Source: Rhizobium sp. Q54 (GTDB taxonomy: Bacteria; Pseudomonadota; Alphaproteobacteria; Rhizobiales; Xanthobacteraceae). From it: a stretch of DNA of 59,945 nt. This document shows positions 19,240 through 28,674 of this stretch, one piece after another; positions within the stretch are counted from its first letter, which is position 1; the number at the start of each line of letters is the position of its first letter. The DNA lies in contig CAMDSH010000023.1 of NCBI GenBank assembly GCA_945907045.1, positions 1 to 59,945 on the forward strand, given 5' to 3'. Below the pieces are notes generated by a model. It was not told the DNA's origin. It did not search any database and worked only from the letters and a program-made list of their open reading frames with translations. The position numbers and the translations under genes were made by a program.

Positions 19240-19730
19240 AGCGTCCCACCAAGACTGCGCTTGAGCCGCAACATGTCGAGTGCCGCGCGCGCCGCGTCGC
19301 CGCCTTTGTTGCCTTCATCGACATTCGCGCGCGCCCACGCCTGCGATTCCGTATCGACGGTCAAAATGCCATTGCCGAGTGGCAGCCGGTACGCCACCGC
19401 AAGGTCCATCAACGCACGCGCGGATTGCGTGGCGACAATTTCGAAATGGAACGTGTCGCCGCGGATGACGCAGCCAAGCGCGACCGCGCCGTCGTAGGGC
19501 TTGCCCTTGCGCTCGGCGGCTTCGATGGCGAATGCGATGGCGGCGGGAATTTCCAGCGAGCCCGGCACTGTGAGGCGATCGTATGTCGCGCCGGCTTTCT
19601 CGATGACGTCGGTCGCGCCCTTGAGCAGTGCGTCGGCGATATCGTCATAAAAGCGCGCCTCGACTATGAGGATGCGCGCCTTCTGGCGCTTGTTCGCCTT
19701 TTTGGACTTGGCTCGCCGCACCTGCGCCAT
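19236..19730 (-). CDS. ribH: 6,7-dimethyl-8-ribityllumazine synthase
   Basis: A 164-residue lumazine synthase, the penultimate enzyme of riboflavin synthesis. Motifs: [26 protein letters not shown] (substrate loop), [14 protein letters not shown] with the active-site His, and [10 protein letters not shown]. The N-terminus has a short Lys-rich extension ([14 protein letters not shown]). It overlaps nusB by four bases and is separated from ribE by 112 bases containing a degenerate palindromic repeat. Confidence 0.96.
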   Translation of the reverse strand: MAQVRRAKSKKANKRQKARILIVEARFYDDIADALLKGATDVIEKAGATYDRLTVPGSLEIPAAIAFAIEAAERKGKPYDGAVALGCVIRGDTFHFEIVATQSARALMDLAVAYRLPLGNGILTVDTESQAWARANVDEGNKGGDAARAALDMLRLKRSLGGTL

Positions 19731-19800
19731 TGCCGCTCCGCTGTTTCCGCCGTGGTAACAAGCGGTTGCGGCGCGAACAAGGGCTCTGAAAGCGCGGTCA

Positions 19801-19823
19801 GCAAAAGTGGATGCTGGTTTTGC
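19801..19823. repeat. Degenerate copy of the AAAAGTGG palindrome
   Basis: GCAAAAGTGGATGCTGGTTTTGC pairs at its ends (GCAAAA/TTTTGC) and aligns with the CCGAAAAGTGG..GGTTTTCGG core of the two intact repeats elsewhere in the window. It lies in the ribE-ribH gap. Confidence 0.5.
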
Positions 19824-19842
19824 GTCCGGACGCGCGCCAAAA

Positions 19843-20448
19843 CTAACGACTCTCCATTAGCCGCGCGGCGTAACGCGTTATCTGGTCGATCTCAAGATTA
19901 ACGTCTTCGCCCGTGAGGAGGTTGCCAAGCGTCGTCACCTTCATCGTATGCGGGATAATGAGCACCGAAAACGTGTCGTCCTCGATCGCGTTAACTGTGA
20001 GCGAAACGCCATCGAGCGCGACCGATCCCTTCGGCGCGATGAAACGCGCAAGCGGCGCAGGCGCGCGCAACGCCAGCCGCACCATCTCGGTCATGTTTTC
20101 GCGCCCGATCACGGTGGCCAGACCATCGATGTGGCCCGACACCATGTGCCCGCCAAGTTCGTCGCCGACTTGCAGCGAGCGTTCGATATTGATGCGCATG
20201 CCGTGCTTCCAGCGCCCCACGGTAGTGACGGCCAGCGTTTCCGCCGCGGCATCGACCGCGAACCACGCATGACCATCCTCCTGACCGGAACCAACGACAG
20301 TCATGCACACGCCGGAACAGGAAATCGACGCGCCGTCGGCAATCGGGCTTCTCGGGATGGCGCAGGCGATCTTGATGCGCTGCAGGTTGGCGGCATGCGG
20401 TTTCACAGCCACCACCTCGCCCATTTCCGAAACGATGCCGGTGAACAT
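19843..20448 (-). CDS. ribE: Riboflavin synthase alpha subunit
   Basis: A 201-residue enzyme that dismutates two lumazines into riboflavin. It has two tandem lumazine-binding barrels, each with its motif: [12 protein letters not shown] at the N-terminus, [13 protein letters not shown] in repeat 1 and [13 protein letters not shown] in repeat 2. The start overlaps the ribD stop (TAATG). The symbol ribC is used for the same enzyme in some genomes. Confidence 0.96.
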   Translation of the reverse strand: MFTGIVSEMGEVVAVKPHAANLQRIKIACAIPRSPIADGASISCSGVCMTVVGSGQEDGHAWFAVDAAAETLAVTTVGRWKHGMRINIERSLQVGDELGGHMVSGHIDGLATVIGRENMTEMVRLALRAPAPLARFIAPKGSVALDGVSLTVNAIEDDTFSVLIIPHTMKVTTLGNLLTGEDVNLEIDQITRYAARLMESR

Positions 20449-21572
20449 TACTTCCGCTCAAACCGTTCAAGCTGATCGGGGCCGATATCTTCGCGGCTGA
20501 CCGAGCGCAGCGTCTTGGTCAGCGCCTTGAGCTTCATGCCTTCGAGCGCATCGACGCCGTCTTTACCTATCGTCACTGGGGCATGAAAGATTACGGCCTC
20601 GTCCACCAGCTTGGCAGCGAGAAAACTCGCCGCCACGATCGGCCCGCCTTCGACCATCAACCGCGTGATGCCGCGTTCTGCAAGAATTTTCAGCACGCGC
20701 GCGATATCGAGCTGGCCTTTTTTCTTCTCCTTGACGCGGAAAACCTCAACGCCCTTGGCGCGCAGAATTTCCTCGTTCATCGCGGACGCCTTCGTGCTGC
20801 CGAACACCCAGGTCGGCGTCTCGCGCGCGGTCGCGACCACCGCCGTCGCCAGCGGCACGCGCAGCCGCGCATCGAGCACGACGCGCACCGGAGAGTGCTC
20901 CTGCATGCCCGGCAAGCGGCAGGTGAGCGCCGGATCGTCCGCGATAACGGTGCCGATGCCGACCAGAATGGCGTCGCTCTGCGCGCGCAACTCGAACACG
21001 CGCTCGCGCGCGGCCGGCGCGGAAATTGCCACCGGCTTGCGCCCCGCGCCGCCCACTTTGCCGTCGGCGGAAACGGCGAGCTTGAGCATCACCTGCGGGC
21101 GGCCATCGCGAATGCGGCGAATATGGCCGGCATGCGCGCGTTCGGCTTCTTCCTCACCAAGTCCGACCTCGACCGCGATGCCGCGCGCTTTGAGTTTTGC
21201 GTGGCCCTGTCCCTTCACCTCAGGGTTAGGGTCTTCCAGCGCCGAGACCACACGCGCGATCTTGGCGGCGATGATGGCATCGGCGCAGGGCTTGGTCTTG
21301 CCCTCATGCGAGCAGGGCTCGAGCGTGACATAAAGCGTTGCGCCGCGCGCCGCATCGCGAGCGCGTTTGAGCGCCACTGTTTCGGCATGCGGCCGCCCGC
21401 CCGGCTGCGTCCAGCCGCGTCCGACGACGACGCCGTTTTTCACGACCACCGCGCCAACGGCAGGATTGGGCCAGGTATTTCCGAGCCCGCGCCGTCCCAG
21501 CGCAAACGCCAATGACATGAAGCGTTGATCCAGCGCCGGGTCGCTACTCACCTGCGACGCAGCGAGACTCAT
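20448..21572 (-). CDS. ribD: Bifunctional riboflavin deaminase/reductase RibD
   Basis: A 374-residue two-domain enzyme for steps two and three of riboflavin synthesis. The N-terminal deaminase (about 18-150) has zinc ligands in PHAETVAL and [11 protein letters not shown]. The C-terminal reductase (about 158-370) shows [26 protein letters not shown] and [14 protein letters not shown]. It overlaps nrdR by four bases (ATGA) and ribE by one base. No FMN riboswitch was found upstream of this operon segment. Confidence 0.96.
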   Translation of the reverse strand: MSLAASQVSSDPALDQRFMSLAFALGRRGLGNTWPNPAVGAVVVKNGVVVGRGWTQPGGRPHAETVALKRARDAARGATLYVTLEPCSHEGKTKPCADAIIAAKIARVVSALEDPNPEVKGQGHAKLKARGIAVEVGLGEEEAERAHAGHIRRIRDGRPQVMLKLAVSADGKVGGAGRKPVAISAPAARERVFELRAQSDAILVGIGTVIADDPALTCRLPGMQEHSPVRVVLDARLRVPLATAVVATARETPTWVFGSTKASAMNEEILRAKGVEVFRVKEKKKGQLDIARVLKILAERGITRLMVEGGPIVAASFLAAKLVDEAVIFHAPVTIGKDGVDALEGMKLKALTKTLRSVSREDIGPDQLERFERK

Positions 21573-22057
21573 TTGCGCGCGGTCGCTGTGGGCGGCGCCC
21601 CTTCCTCTTCGCCCGACAATTCGTCGAGCGCGGCGCGGAAGTCTTTCGCTTCGCGAAAATTGCGGTAGACGGAGGCAAAGCGCACGTAGGCGACGTCATC
21701 GAGTTCGCGCAGGTGCTCCATCACCATCTCGCCGATAGCTTCGGAGGAAACTTCGTTTTCCCCGAGGCTTTCCAGCTCGCGCACGATCTTCGACACCATC
21801 TGCTCGACGCGCTCGGGCTCGACAGCGCGCTTGCGCAGAGAAATCTGCACCGAACGCATCATCTTGTCGCGATCGAACGGAGCACGCCGTCCATTGCGTT
21901 TGATGACGACGAGTTCGCGCAGTTGCACACGCTCGAAAGTGGTGAAGCGGAAATTGCAGGCAAGGCAAACGCGGCGGCGGCGGATGACGGCCGAGTCCTC
22001 GGTTGGACGCGAGTCCTTCACCTGCGTATCCAGGCTTGCGCAACTCGGGCAACGCAT
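21569..22057 (-). CDS. nrdR: Transcriptional repressor NrdR
   Basis: A 162-residue Zn-ribbon/ATP-cone regulator that represses ribonucleotide reductase genes according to ATP/dATP levels. Zinc ligands are Cys3 and Cys6 (RCPSC) and Cys31 and Cys34 (CLAC). The ATP cone spans about 46-136 ([20 protein letters not shown]). It lies 33 bases after glyA and overlaps ribD by four bases. Confidence 0.96.
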   Translation of the reverse strand: MRCPSCASLDTQVKDSRPTEDSAVIRRRRVCLACNFRFTTFERVQLRELVVIKRNGRRAPFDRDKMMRSVQISLRKRAVEPERVEQMVSKIVRELESLGENEVSSEAIGEMVMEHLRELDDVAYVRFASVYRNFREAKDFRAALDELSGEEEGAPPTATARK

Positions 22058-22090
22058 AACTAGCCCCCTCGCCGCATGATCGTCATGCGA

Positions 22091-23395
22091 TCAATTCTGA
22101 TAAATCGGAAACCGCGAAATTAATTTCTTTACTTTGTCACGCACCGCCGCTTCGATCAGCGAGTCTTCCTCAACCGATTTTTGCGACAGCACGTCGAGTA
22201 CTTCGGCAATCAATTCGCCGACGTGGCGGAATTCAGCGATGCCAAATCCGCGCGTGGTGCAGGCCGGCGTGCCGAGCCGGATGCCCGACGTCACCGTCGG
22301 TTTTTCCGGATCGAACGGGATGCCGTTCTTGTTGCAGGTGATGTGGGCGCGCCCCAATGCGATTTCCGCCACCTTGCCGGTGAGGCGCTTGGGCCGCAGA
22401 TCGACCAGCATGAGATGTGTGTCGGTGCCGCCGGAAACAATATCGAGCCCGCGCGACTTGAGCGTTTCCGCCAGCGCCTTGGCGTTCTCAACCACGTTCT
22501 TCGAGTAGATACGGAATGACGGCTGCAACGCTTCGCCGAACGCCACGGCTTTGGCTGCGATAACGTGCATCAACGGTCCGCCCTGCATGCCGGGGAACAC
22601 CGCCGAGTTGAATTTCTTCGCAAGCTCTTCGTCGTTGGTGAGGATGACGCCGCCGCGCGGGCCGCGCAGCGTCTTGTGCGTCGTCGTGGTCACCACATGC
22701 GCATGTGGAAATGGCGACGGATGCGCGCCGCCGGCAACCAGCCCCGCAAAGTGCGCCATGTCCACCATCAGATAAGCGCCGACACTGTCGGCGATCTCCC
22801 GGAAACGGCGAAAATCGATGATGCGCGGATAGGCGGAGCCACCGGCGACAATCAGTTTAGGCTTGTGCTGCTCGGCGAGCTTCGCGACCTCGTCCATGTC
22901 GATGCGCTGGTCGTCACGCCGCACGCTGTACGGCACCGGCTTGAACCATTTGCCGGAGAGATTGACCGGCGAGCCGTGCGTGAGATGGCCGCCCGCCGCG
23001 AGGTTCAATCCCATAAAGGTATCGCCCGGCTGCATCAGCGCGAAAAACACTTCCGCATTGGCGGACGCGCCGGAGTGCGGCTGCACATTCGCGAAATTGC
23101 AGCCGAATAATTTCTTCACGCGTTCGATCGCGAGCGTCTCGGCAACGTCGACGAATTGACAACCGCCGTAATAGCGTTTGCCCGGCAGGCCTTCGGCGTA
23201 TTTGTTGGTGAGCACCGAGCCTTGCGCTTCCAGCACCGCCTTACTGACGATGTTCTCCGACGCGATCAGTTCGATCTCGTCGCGCTGGCGGCCCAACTCG
23301 TGCCCGATCGCATCGGCGAGTTCAGGATCGGTGTCGCGCAGCTTCGCTGTGAAAAAAGTATCGTGCTTGGCGGAAGCGGTATCGGTCACCGACAT
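22091..23395 (-). CDS. glyA: Serine hydroxymethyltransferase
   Basis: A 434-residue PLP enzyme that interconverts serine and glycine and feeds one-carbon units to folate. The Schiff-base lysine is K241 in [25 protein letters not shown] and [11 protein letters not shown] bind cofactor and substrate. The ATG has AGGAG six bases upstream, favoured over a TTG one codon earlier. It is first gene of the glyA-nrdR-rib-nusB-thiL operon, with its promoter in the roughly 135-base gap to 23532. Confidence 0.97.
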   Translation of the reverse strand: MSVTDTASAKHDTFFTAKLRDTDPELADAIGHELGRQRDEIELIASENIVSKAVLEAQGSVLTNKYAEGLPGKRYYGGCQFVDVAETLAIERVKKLFGCNFANVQPHSGASANAEVFFALMQPGDTFMGLNLAAGGHLTHGSPVNLSGKWFKPVPYSVRRDDQRIDMDEVAKLAEQHKPKLIVAGGSAYPRIIDFRRFREIADSVGAYLMVDMAHFAGLVAGGAHPSPFPHAHVVTTTTHKTLRGPRGGVILTNDEELAKKFNSAVFPGMQGGPLMHVIAAKAVAFGEALQPSFRIYSKNVVENAKALAETLKSRGLDIVSGGTDTHLMLVDLRPKRLTGKVAEIALGRAHITCNKNGIPFDPEKPTVTSGIRLGTPACTTRGFGIAEFRHVGELIAEVLDVLSQKSVEEDSLIEAAVRDKVKKLISRFPIYQN

Positions 23396-23531
23396 CAAAA
23401 TCTCCTGGCCCGGGTAAAACCGCGCCGAAATTCAGGCCAAATCCGGAATAGGGCAAACTACCACATTGGCCCGAAAGCGCCAAGCATTGGCGTCCACAGG
23501 CCTCCCCCGGCGCAACATATAGGGCTTTAGT

Positions 23532-23735
23532 TCAGTCCTTCGAGAGGCGGACCTTGAGCTTTTGCAGCGCCACGCGCTCCAGCGAGCTTTGCGCTGCGCC
23601 CGCCGGGCCCATCACGGTCACCTCAATGCCGGTGGCGGCATCGATGGCGGAAACGCGCACCGCCCCGCCGATGGCGGTGAATTCGAAATAGACCTCGCGC
23701 CGCTCCAACTCCGGTCCGGTGCCGGGTTCGCTCAT
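23532..23735 (-). CDS. Small conserved protein downstream of L,D-transpeptidase
   Basis: A 67-residue acidic protein whose ATG overlaps the L,D-transpeptidase stop by the ATGA arrangement, so it is co-translated. It has no signal peptide or membrane segment and looks like a single small alpha/beta unit (VYFEFTAIGGAVRVSAIDAATG). It resembles small uncharacterised Rhizobiales proteins at this locus (possibly DUF6898, weak recall). Function unknown. The larger frame to 23918 is a shadow of the neighbouring gene. Confidence 0.7.
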   Translation of the reverse strand: MSEPGTGPELERREVYFEFTAIGGAVRVSAIDAATGIEVTVMGPAGAAQSSLERVALQKLKVRLSKD

Positions 23736-25018
23736 CTCGGCGTCGCCGCGTAGGCGCCGAGCCCGTCGCGATTGTAGATGTCGTCGCGAAATTGCACGGC
23801 GCCGTCCGGCGATGCCCAGGCCGTGACGTAAACCCAGTACAGCGGCACTGCACGCGCAACTCTGGCGTCCCTGCGCTCGCCCGAATGGATCACGCGGTCG
23901 ATTTCGTGCGGCGACCACGGCGGCGTCTCTGCGAGCAGCCAGTTAACAAGATCGCGCACGTTCTGCACGCGCACGCAGCCGGAGGAATGAAAGCGCATGT
24001 CCTCGCCGAACAAATTCTTCAGCGGCGTGTCGTGCATGTACACACCGTCTTTGCTCGGGAAGTTGATGCGCACCGAGCCGAGAGAGTTCAGATCGCCGGG
24101 ATCCTGCTTGAACATATAACTGGTCGCTTCGGTGGAAAACCAGTTGATCGCGGCGGGGGTCAGTTCATTGCCGCGCGGATCGTAAATGCGGATGCGGTTT
24201 TTGCTTAAGTAATCCGGCTCCGCCTGCATCTTCGGAATGAGGTCGCGCCGCACGATGGAGGCGGGAACGGTCCAGAACGGATTGAAATTGATCTCGACGA
24301 TCTTGCTGTTGATGTCTGGCGACGGGCGATCCGGTTTACCGACAACGGCAGTGTGACGCGTGACCGCCGCGCCGCCTTCGATCGCTTCGATCTGCGCCGC
24401 CGGAATATTGCAGACCACGAAACGCTGACCGAGATTGCCGCTCATGCTGCGCAGGCGAACGAGATTGATCTTGAGTTGCGAGAGACGCATCACGGCGGGA
24501 ACATTCATCATCCGGTAGGTCTGCTCGCGCATGACGCCGTCCACGTTCATGCCATGGCGTGTTTGGAAACGGCGAACCGCGGCATCAACGTCAGCATCAA
24601 AAACGTCGCCATTGGCGGCGCGGGCATCGAGATCGCCGGCAATCGCCAGCCGCCGCCGCAGCGCCATGACGCTTTGATGGCGGTGGCCGGCTTGCAGCCC
24701 CTCGGCCGGCGGCACGAACGGCCATCCCCCGCGCGTGGCGATGGCCTCGTAGCGCATGATGGCCTGCTCGGTCGTCCATACGGTCGAGCCGGACAACATC
24801 GGCTGCGAGGCAGCGGGCACGCTCCCGGTGGGCGGGCCGTTATCGAGGCTATGGCCGATTTCGTCGCGCCGGGTGCGCTCAATCAGCGCCTTGAGCGGGT
24901 CGTCAGCGGCGATAGCCTGCCGCGCCAAGACTGTGGCGCCGGCGGCCCCAGCCCCCAGGCGGCGCAGAAAAGCACGGCGATCCAGCCCATCGTTCATTTT
25001 AAGGGGTAGCGCTCCCAT
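23732..25018 (-). CDS. ldtP: L,D-transpeptidase (YkuD), exported
   Basis: A peptidoglycan cross-linking enzyme of up to 428 residues. It has a twin-arginine-type signal (DRRAFLRRLGAGAAG), a peptidoglycan-binding-like region at about 110-170 (RRFQTRHGMNVDGVM), and a YkuD domain with the catalytic motif HSSGCVRV (Cys348 from the first ATG). The ATG at codon 8 (24997) gives a more usual Tat signal length. The neighbouring MarR-type LdtR is the known regulator of this class in Liberibacter and Rhizobium relatives, hence the symbol (by context). Confidence 0.88.
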   Translation of the reverse strand: MGALPLKMNDGLDRRAFLRRLGAGAAGATVLARQAIAADDPLKALIERTRRDEIGHSLDNGPPTGSVPAASQPMLSGSTVWTTEQAIMRYEAIATRGGWPFVPPAEGLQAGHRHQSVMALRRRLAIAGDLDARAANGDVFDADVDAAVRRFQTRHGMNVDGVMREQTYRMMNVPAVMRLSQLKINLVRLRSMSGNLGQRFVVCNIPAAQIEAIEGGAAVTRHTAVVGKPDRPSPDINSKIVEINFNPFWTVPASIVRRDLIPKMQAEPDYLSKNRIRIYDPRGNELTPAAINWFSTEATSYMFKQDPGDLNSLGSVRINFPSKDGVYMHDTPLKNLFGEDMRFHSSGCVRVQNVRDLVNWLLAETPPWSPHEIDRVIHSGERRDARVARAVPLYWVYVTAWASPDGAVQFRDDIYNRDGLGAYAATPR

Positions 25019-25056
25019 AGCCGACGCTAATGGGACCGATTCCCTCCAAAAACAAA

Positions 25057-25080
25057 AGCCCCGGCGCGATGGCCGGGGCT
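25057..25080 (-). terminator. Terminator of the ldtR gene
   Basis: A nine-pair hairpin AGCCCCGGC/GCCGGGGCT is followed on the minus strand by TTTTGTTTTTGG. It lies 26 bases past the ldtR stop and separates ldtR from the L,D-transpeptidase gene. Confidence 0.85.
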
Positions 25081-25105
25081 AAGTCTTCTGCCTGCTTTGG
25101 AGGTA

Positions 25106-25618
25106 TTACAGGCGGTACAGAATCTGGTCGGTCCAGAACCGCTCGAGGCGGTGGAGCGACTTGTTCAAGGTCGAGAACTCGTCGGCATTGATGCCGCCAA
25201 CCTGCTCCACCGTCCGCACGTGCTTCTGGTAGAGCTGTTCGACGACGTCACGCACCTGCTGGCCCTTGTCGGTCAGCTTGATGCGCACCGAGCGGCGATC
25301 GACGCGCGAGCGCTGGTGATCGAGAAAGTTCATCTCGACCAGCTTCTTCAAATTGTAGGACACGTTGGAGCCGAGATAGTATCCGCGCGTGCGCAGCTCA
25401 CCAGCGGTCAGCTCCTTGTCTCCGATATTGTAAAGCAGCAACGCTTGCACCGAGTTGATGTCTGCGCGGCCGCGACGGTCGAATTCGTCCTTGATGACGT
25501 CGAGCAACCGTCGGTGCAGCCGCTCGACAAGCGTCAAGGCTTCGAGATAAAGCGGCCGGATGTGTTCGAAACGCGCCTCACGTTCGGCGGGTTCGACCGT
25601 TGTCGCAACGGCTTTCAT
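25106..25618 (-). CDS. ldtR: MarR-family regulator LdtR
   Basis: A 170-residue winged-helix protein. The DNA-binding part is at about 55-125 (INSVQALLLYNIGDKELTAGELRTRGYYLGSNVSYNLKKLVEM, then the wing around RSRVDRRSVRI). It matches the LdtR group, which in Liberibacter and Sinorhizobium controls L,D-transpeptidase and stress genes and binds small ligands. The ATG has AAGGGG upstream; a TTG two codons earlier is less likely. The transpeptidase gene is next downstream but is separated by a terminator, so it has its own promoter. Confidence 0.9.
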   Translation of the reverse strand: MKAVATTVEPAEREARFEHIRPLYLEALTLVERLHRRLLDVIKDEFDRRGRADINSVQALLLYNIGDKELTAGELRTRGYYLGSNVSYNLKKLVEMNFLDHQRSRVDRRSVRIKLTDKGQQVRDVVEQLYQKHVRTVEQVGGINADEFSTLNKSLHRLERFWTDQILYRL

Positions 25619-25764
25619 GTTCAACGCCCCTTATATTTTTTGTCCGGTAACGAGGCCCTGTTTCCCCGTTCCACAATCCGCAATCTAAGAGGGGCAGTCT
25701 AAAATCGGCTTAAATAACACCATAAAAAAAGGCTTTATTTGCAAGGGTGAAGATTGCGTTGAAG

Positions 25765-25777
25765 ATTCAATTTGAAT
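25765..25777. promoter_or_regulatory. Palindrome in the AT-rich ldtR upstream region
   Basis: ATTCAA-T-TTGAAT is a perfect inverted repeat within the AT-rich 25690-25800 stretch between ldtR and mmsB. Its shape fits a MarR-type operator, but it lies about 147 bases from the ldtR start, so autoregulation is only a guess. Confidence 0.3.
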
Positions 25778-25805
25778 TTTCACGCTCAGATTTCGTTCAC
25801 CTTAG

Positions 25806-26699
25806 TTAGCCGCGTACCATGCGGATAATGCCGGAAAAATCGCGGCCCGCCTCTCCGCTCTCGGCGTATCGTGAATAGATCCTTTCAGCGTCGGCCCCGA
25901 GCGGCGTCTTGGCGCCGGCGGATTTGGCCGCATCCTGCGCCAGACGTAAATCTTTCAGCATCATCGCGGCGGTGAAACCGGCCTGATAGTCGCGATTGGC
26001 GGGGCTCGTCGGGACCGGTCCCGGCACCGGGCAATAGCTTGTCATCGACCAGCACTGGCCCGACGATTTCGACGAAATATCGAACAGCTTTTGCGCATCG
26101 AGACCCAATTTCTCGGCGAGTACGAAAGCCTCCGATACCGCGATCATTGAAATGCCGAGGATCATGTTGTTGCAAATTTTCGCCGCCTGCCCGTTGCCCG
26201 CTCCCCCTGCGTGCACGATGGTCTTGCCCATTTTTTCCAGGACCGGTTTGGCGCGCTCGAACGCCGCATCGCTGCCGCCGACCATAAAAGTAAGTGTCGC
26301 ACCCTGCGCCCCGCCGACGCCGCCAGACACCGGCGCATCGACCATCAGCAGTCCTTTTTTCTCCACCGCCACGGCAACCGCGCGCGCGGTCTCGACATCA
26401 ATGGTGGAGGAATCGATCAGCAGTGTGCCTTTGGCGGCGCTCGCCGCAAGGCCGCTCTTGCCGTCGGCTCCGAGATAAACTTCGCGCACGTGCTGACCGG
26501 CGGGGAGCATCGTGACGACGATCTCCGCGCCCGATGCAACGGCATTCGCGTTCTCGGCGGCTTTGCCACCTGCGGCGGCGAGCTTTTCAACATTCGGGCG
26601 GCTGACATCGAAGCCGGTCACATCGTGCCCTGCCTTGATGAGGTTTTGCGCCATCGGCAGGCCCATGTTGCCGAGCCCGATGAATCCAATCCTTGCCAT
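25806..26699 (-). CDS. mmsB: 3-hydroxyisobutyrate dehydrogenase
   Basis: A 297-residue NAD-dependent beta-hydroxyacid dehydrogenase that converts 3-hydroxyisobutyrate to methylmalonate semialdehyde in valine breakdown. Motifs: GFIGLGNMGLPMAQNL (NAD-binding), DAPVSGGVGGAQGATLTFMVG, and GNGQAAKICNNM with the catalytic Lys. SD GGGAGGA precedes the ATG. It is last of the five-gene valine operon; no methylmalonate-semialdehyde dehydrogenase gene (mmsA) is present in this window. Confidence 0.93.
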   Translation of the reverse strand: MARIGFIGLGNMGLPMAQNLIKAGHDVTGFDVSRPNVEKLAAAGGKAAENANAVASGAEIVVTMLPAGQHVREVYLGADGKSGLAASAAKGTLLIDSSTIDVETARAVAVAVEKKGLLMVDAPVSGGVGGAQGATLTFMVGGSDAAFERAKPVLEKMGKTIVHAGGAGNGQAAKICNNMILGISMIAVSEAFVLAEKLGLDAQKLFDISSKSSGQCWSMTSYCPVPGPVPTSPANRDYQAGFTAAMMLKDLRLAQDAAKSAGAKTPLGADAERIYSRYAESGEAGRDFSGIIRMVRG

Positions 26700-26733
26700 G
26701 CGTTCCTCCCGGCGAACTACAAAACTCAGGCGC

Positions 26734-27180
26734 TCAGACTGGCCGCTCGCGCGCGGATTTCAACGCCAGCCACAGATAAAGCCCCAGCAACACCGCCTCG
26801 ACCGAACTGATCAGCATGCCGCTGTCATAGATTTGCGGAAACAAAAAAACCACCGCCATCATCGAAGCAACGGAAGTGAGCCACACCACCGCGCCCCAGG
26901 CCGCCGCAAGCCACAAACCAACCGCGGCGACTAGATCGATGACGGCGAAAAACACGGTCGCAGTCTGCCACGGCGTCGAATGCGCCTCGAACACGTCTTC
27001 CGGCGCAACGCCGATGCCGGTGACCAGCGACCAGTGATAGAGACCCTTGAGCATGGAGACGCCCGCCATCACGCGCAGGAACAGCACCAGCCGGTTGGTC
27101 CAGAGATCGTCGCCGCTCTTTGCGTCGGTATGAACCGGCTCGAGCGTATGGGCCTGATCGGTGACGATCGGATCGCTCAT
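26734..27180 (-). CDS. DUF6163-family membrane protein
   Basis: A 148-residue protein with an acidic, soluble N-terminal tail (about 30 residues) followed by four hydrophobic segments (LVLFLRVMAGVSML, ATVFFAVIDLVAAVGLWLAA, SVASMMAVVFLFP, ISSVEAVLLGLYLWLAL). It resembles the small Rhizobiales DUF6163 family, function unknown. It overlaps the upstream hydrolase gene by four bases, so it is made together with valine-degradation enzymes. Confidence 0.75.
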   Translation of the reverse strand: MSDPIVTDQAHTLEPVHTDAKSGDDLWTNRLVLFLRVMAGVSMLKGLYHWSLVTGIGVAPEDVFEAHSTPWQTATVFFAVIDLVAAVGLWLAAAWGAVVWLTSVASMMAVVFLFPQIYDSGMLISSVEAVLLGLYLWLALKSARERPV

Positions 27181-28220
27181 AGACGCAACTCGTCAGCTGC
27201 CAAATTGGCGAAGTGCCGCTCAACTTCCGTATCGGTGACGGCTGCGAGTGTATCCGGCGACCAGCGCGGCGCATTGTCCTTGTCGACGATCACGGCCCGC
27301 ACCCCTTCATAGAAATCGTGGCCATATACCACTCGCGAGACTATGCGGAATTCGGCCCGCATGCACTCCTCGAAACTCCAGTCTTTGCCGCGCCTCACCT
27401 GCGCGAGCGCGAGCTTTACGCTGAGCGGCGATTTCGCGCGGATGGTTTTCGCCGCCGCAGCGGCCCAGCCGCCGTCCTGTTCGCGATCCAGCCGCTCGAG
27501 AATGTCCTCAATCCGCTCGCCAACAAATAACCGATCGATGGCGGCAATGTGCGGCGCGAGCGGGCCTTGCCCTTTGGGTTCGGCAAACGCCGCAAGCAGC
27601 GCATCCACCGACACCGTGCCGCACAGTCCATCGCGCAAATCCGCAAACCGAGACGACGCGATGCGATGCGTCGCAATGCCCGCATTGACCGCATCCGCCG
27701 GCGCAAAGCGCTCGCCGGTGAGCGCGCAATAAGTGCCGAGTTCGCCCGGCATGCGCGGCAAAAACCACGTGGCGCCTACATCGGGGAAAAATCCGATGCT
27801 CACTTCGGGCATGGCGGACTGAAACTTGTCGCCCGCGATGCGGTGCGAGCCGTGCACCGAAATGCCGACCCCACCACCCATGACGATGCCGTCGATCAAC
27901 GACACATAAGGTTTGCGGTAATTCTTGATCGCGGTATTGAGAATGTATTCCTCGCGCCAGAATTCCAGCGCTTCCTTTTGCTTTCCGGCTTTACCCAGAT
28001 CGTAGAGCGCACGAATATCGCCGCCCGCCGAGAACGCGCGCTCTCCCGCAGCCATCAGCACCACGCGCGTTACCGCGTCGTCGCGCTCCCATTGGCTAAG
28101 TTGCGCTGCGAGTGCGCGCACCATCGCGTGCGTGACCGCGTTGAGCGCTTTCGGCCGGTTAAGCGTGATGAGACCGGCCGCGCCCCGGCGCTCGAACAGG
28201 ATTTCGGCTTCGCTGCTCAA
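27177..28220 (-). CDS. 3-hydroxyisobutyryl-CoA hydrolase
   Basis: A 347-residue crotonase-fold enzyme of the HIBCH type, which hydrolyses 3-hydroxyisobutyryl-CoA in valine degradation. Evidence: FSAGGDIRALY and MGGGVGISVHG (oxyanion hole), MPEVSIGFFPDVGATWFL with the conserved Glu, and the HIBCH C-terminal box HDFYEGVRAVIVDKD...PRWSP. The start is TTG, six bases after the DUF1772 stop, with GAGGCG upstream. Plain enoyl-CoA hydratases are shorter (about 260) and lack the C-terminal box. Confidence 0.9.
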   Translation of the reverse strand: MSSEAEILFERRGAAGLITLNRPKALNAVTHAMVRALAAQLSQWERDDAVTRVVLMAAGERAFSAGGDIRALYDLGKAGKQKEALEFWREEYILNTAIKNYRKPYVSLIDGIVMGGGVGISVHGSHRIAGDKFQSAMPEVSIGFFPDVGATWFLPRMPGELGTYCALTGERFAPADAVNAGIATHRIASSRFADLRDGLCGTVSVDALLAAFAEPKGQGPLAPHIAAIDRLFVGERIEDILERLDREQDGGWAAAAAKTIRAKSPLSVKLALAQVRRGKDWSFEECMRAEFRIVSRVVYGHDFYEGVRAVIVDKDNAPRWSPDTLAAVTDTEVERHFANLAADELRL

Positions 28221-28227
28221 ACGCGCC

Positions 28228-28656
28228 TCAATTCAGCGCCCAGAGATAAACGCCGGTGGCGAGCAGCCCGAGCACCGTCCGGCCCGCGTGCAGGCGTCCC
28301 CACTGCTGTACGAGGCCGCGCGTATGCTCACTCGCCTGCGCCGGCTGCGTCGATTTGAGAATACGGTTGGTCGGCATGATGATGAACATCGTGTAGGGCC
28401 ATGGCGCGAGGATGAGAGCTGCGCCCAGCAGCCAGCGCCAGTCGTACGTGAAGAAAAAAGCGAGAACGCCAAACACACCGGCGATAATCGCAAGACTCGC
28501 CTGCATCAACGCGCCGCGCTCGTAGCTCGGTTGCCACTCGGTCAGCAGCGCCTGATTGTCAAGCTTGAGCCGCGCGGGTTGTTCGGCGACGTTCACGTAA
28601 ATCGCCGCACCGCTGAAAATCGCCGCTGTCGCCAAGGCCAAATCGCCGGTCAACAT
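28228..28656 (-). CDS. DUF1772 membrane protein
   Basis: A 142-residue protein with four transmembrane segments (LALATAAIFSGAAIYVNVAEQPAR at the start, then ASLAIIAGVFGVLAFFF, LLGAALILAPWPYTMFII, GRTVLGLLATGVYLW). The N-terminal pattern and IMPTNRIL motif fit DUF1772. Function unknown. It is tightly packed between the dehydrogenase (18 bases) and the hydrolase (7 bases), so it is co-expressed with valine catabolism. Confidence 0.85.
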   Translation of the reverse strand: MLTGDLALATAAIFSGAAIYVNVAEQPARLKLDNQALLTEWQPSYERGALMQASLAIIAGVFGVLAFFFTYDWRWLLGAALILAPWPYTMFIIMPTNRILKSTQPAQASEHTRGLVQQWGRLHAGRTVLGLLATGVYLWALN

Positions 28657-28674
28657 TTTCGCCTCCGCGCCATT

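Noticed and set aside
19731..23531. FMN riboswitch for the riboflavin genes
   Set aside because: No RFN-type conserved blocks were seen upstream of glyA, ribD or ribE; the genes are overlapping members of one operon.
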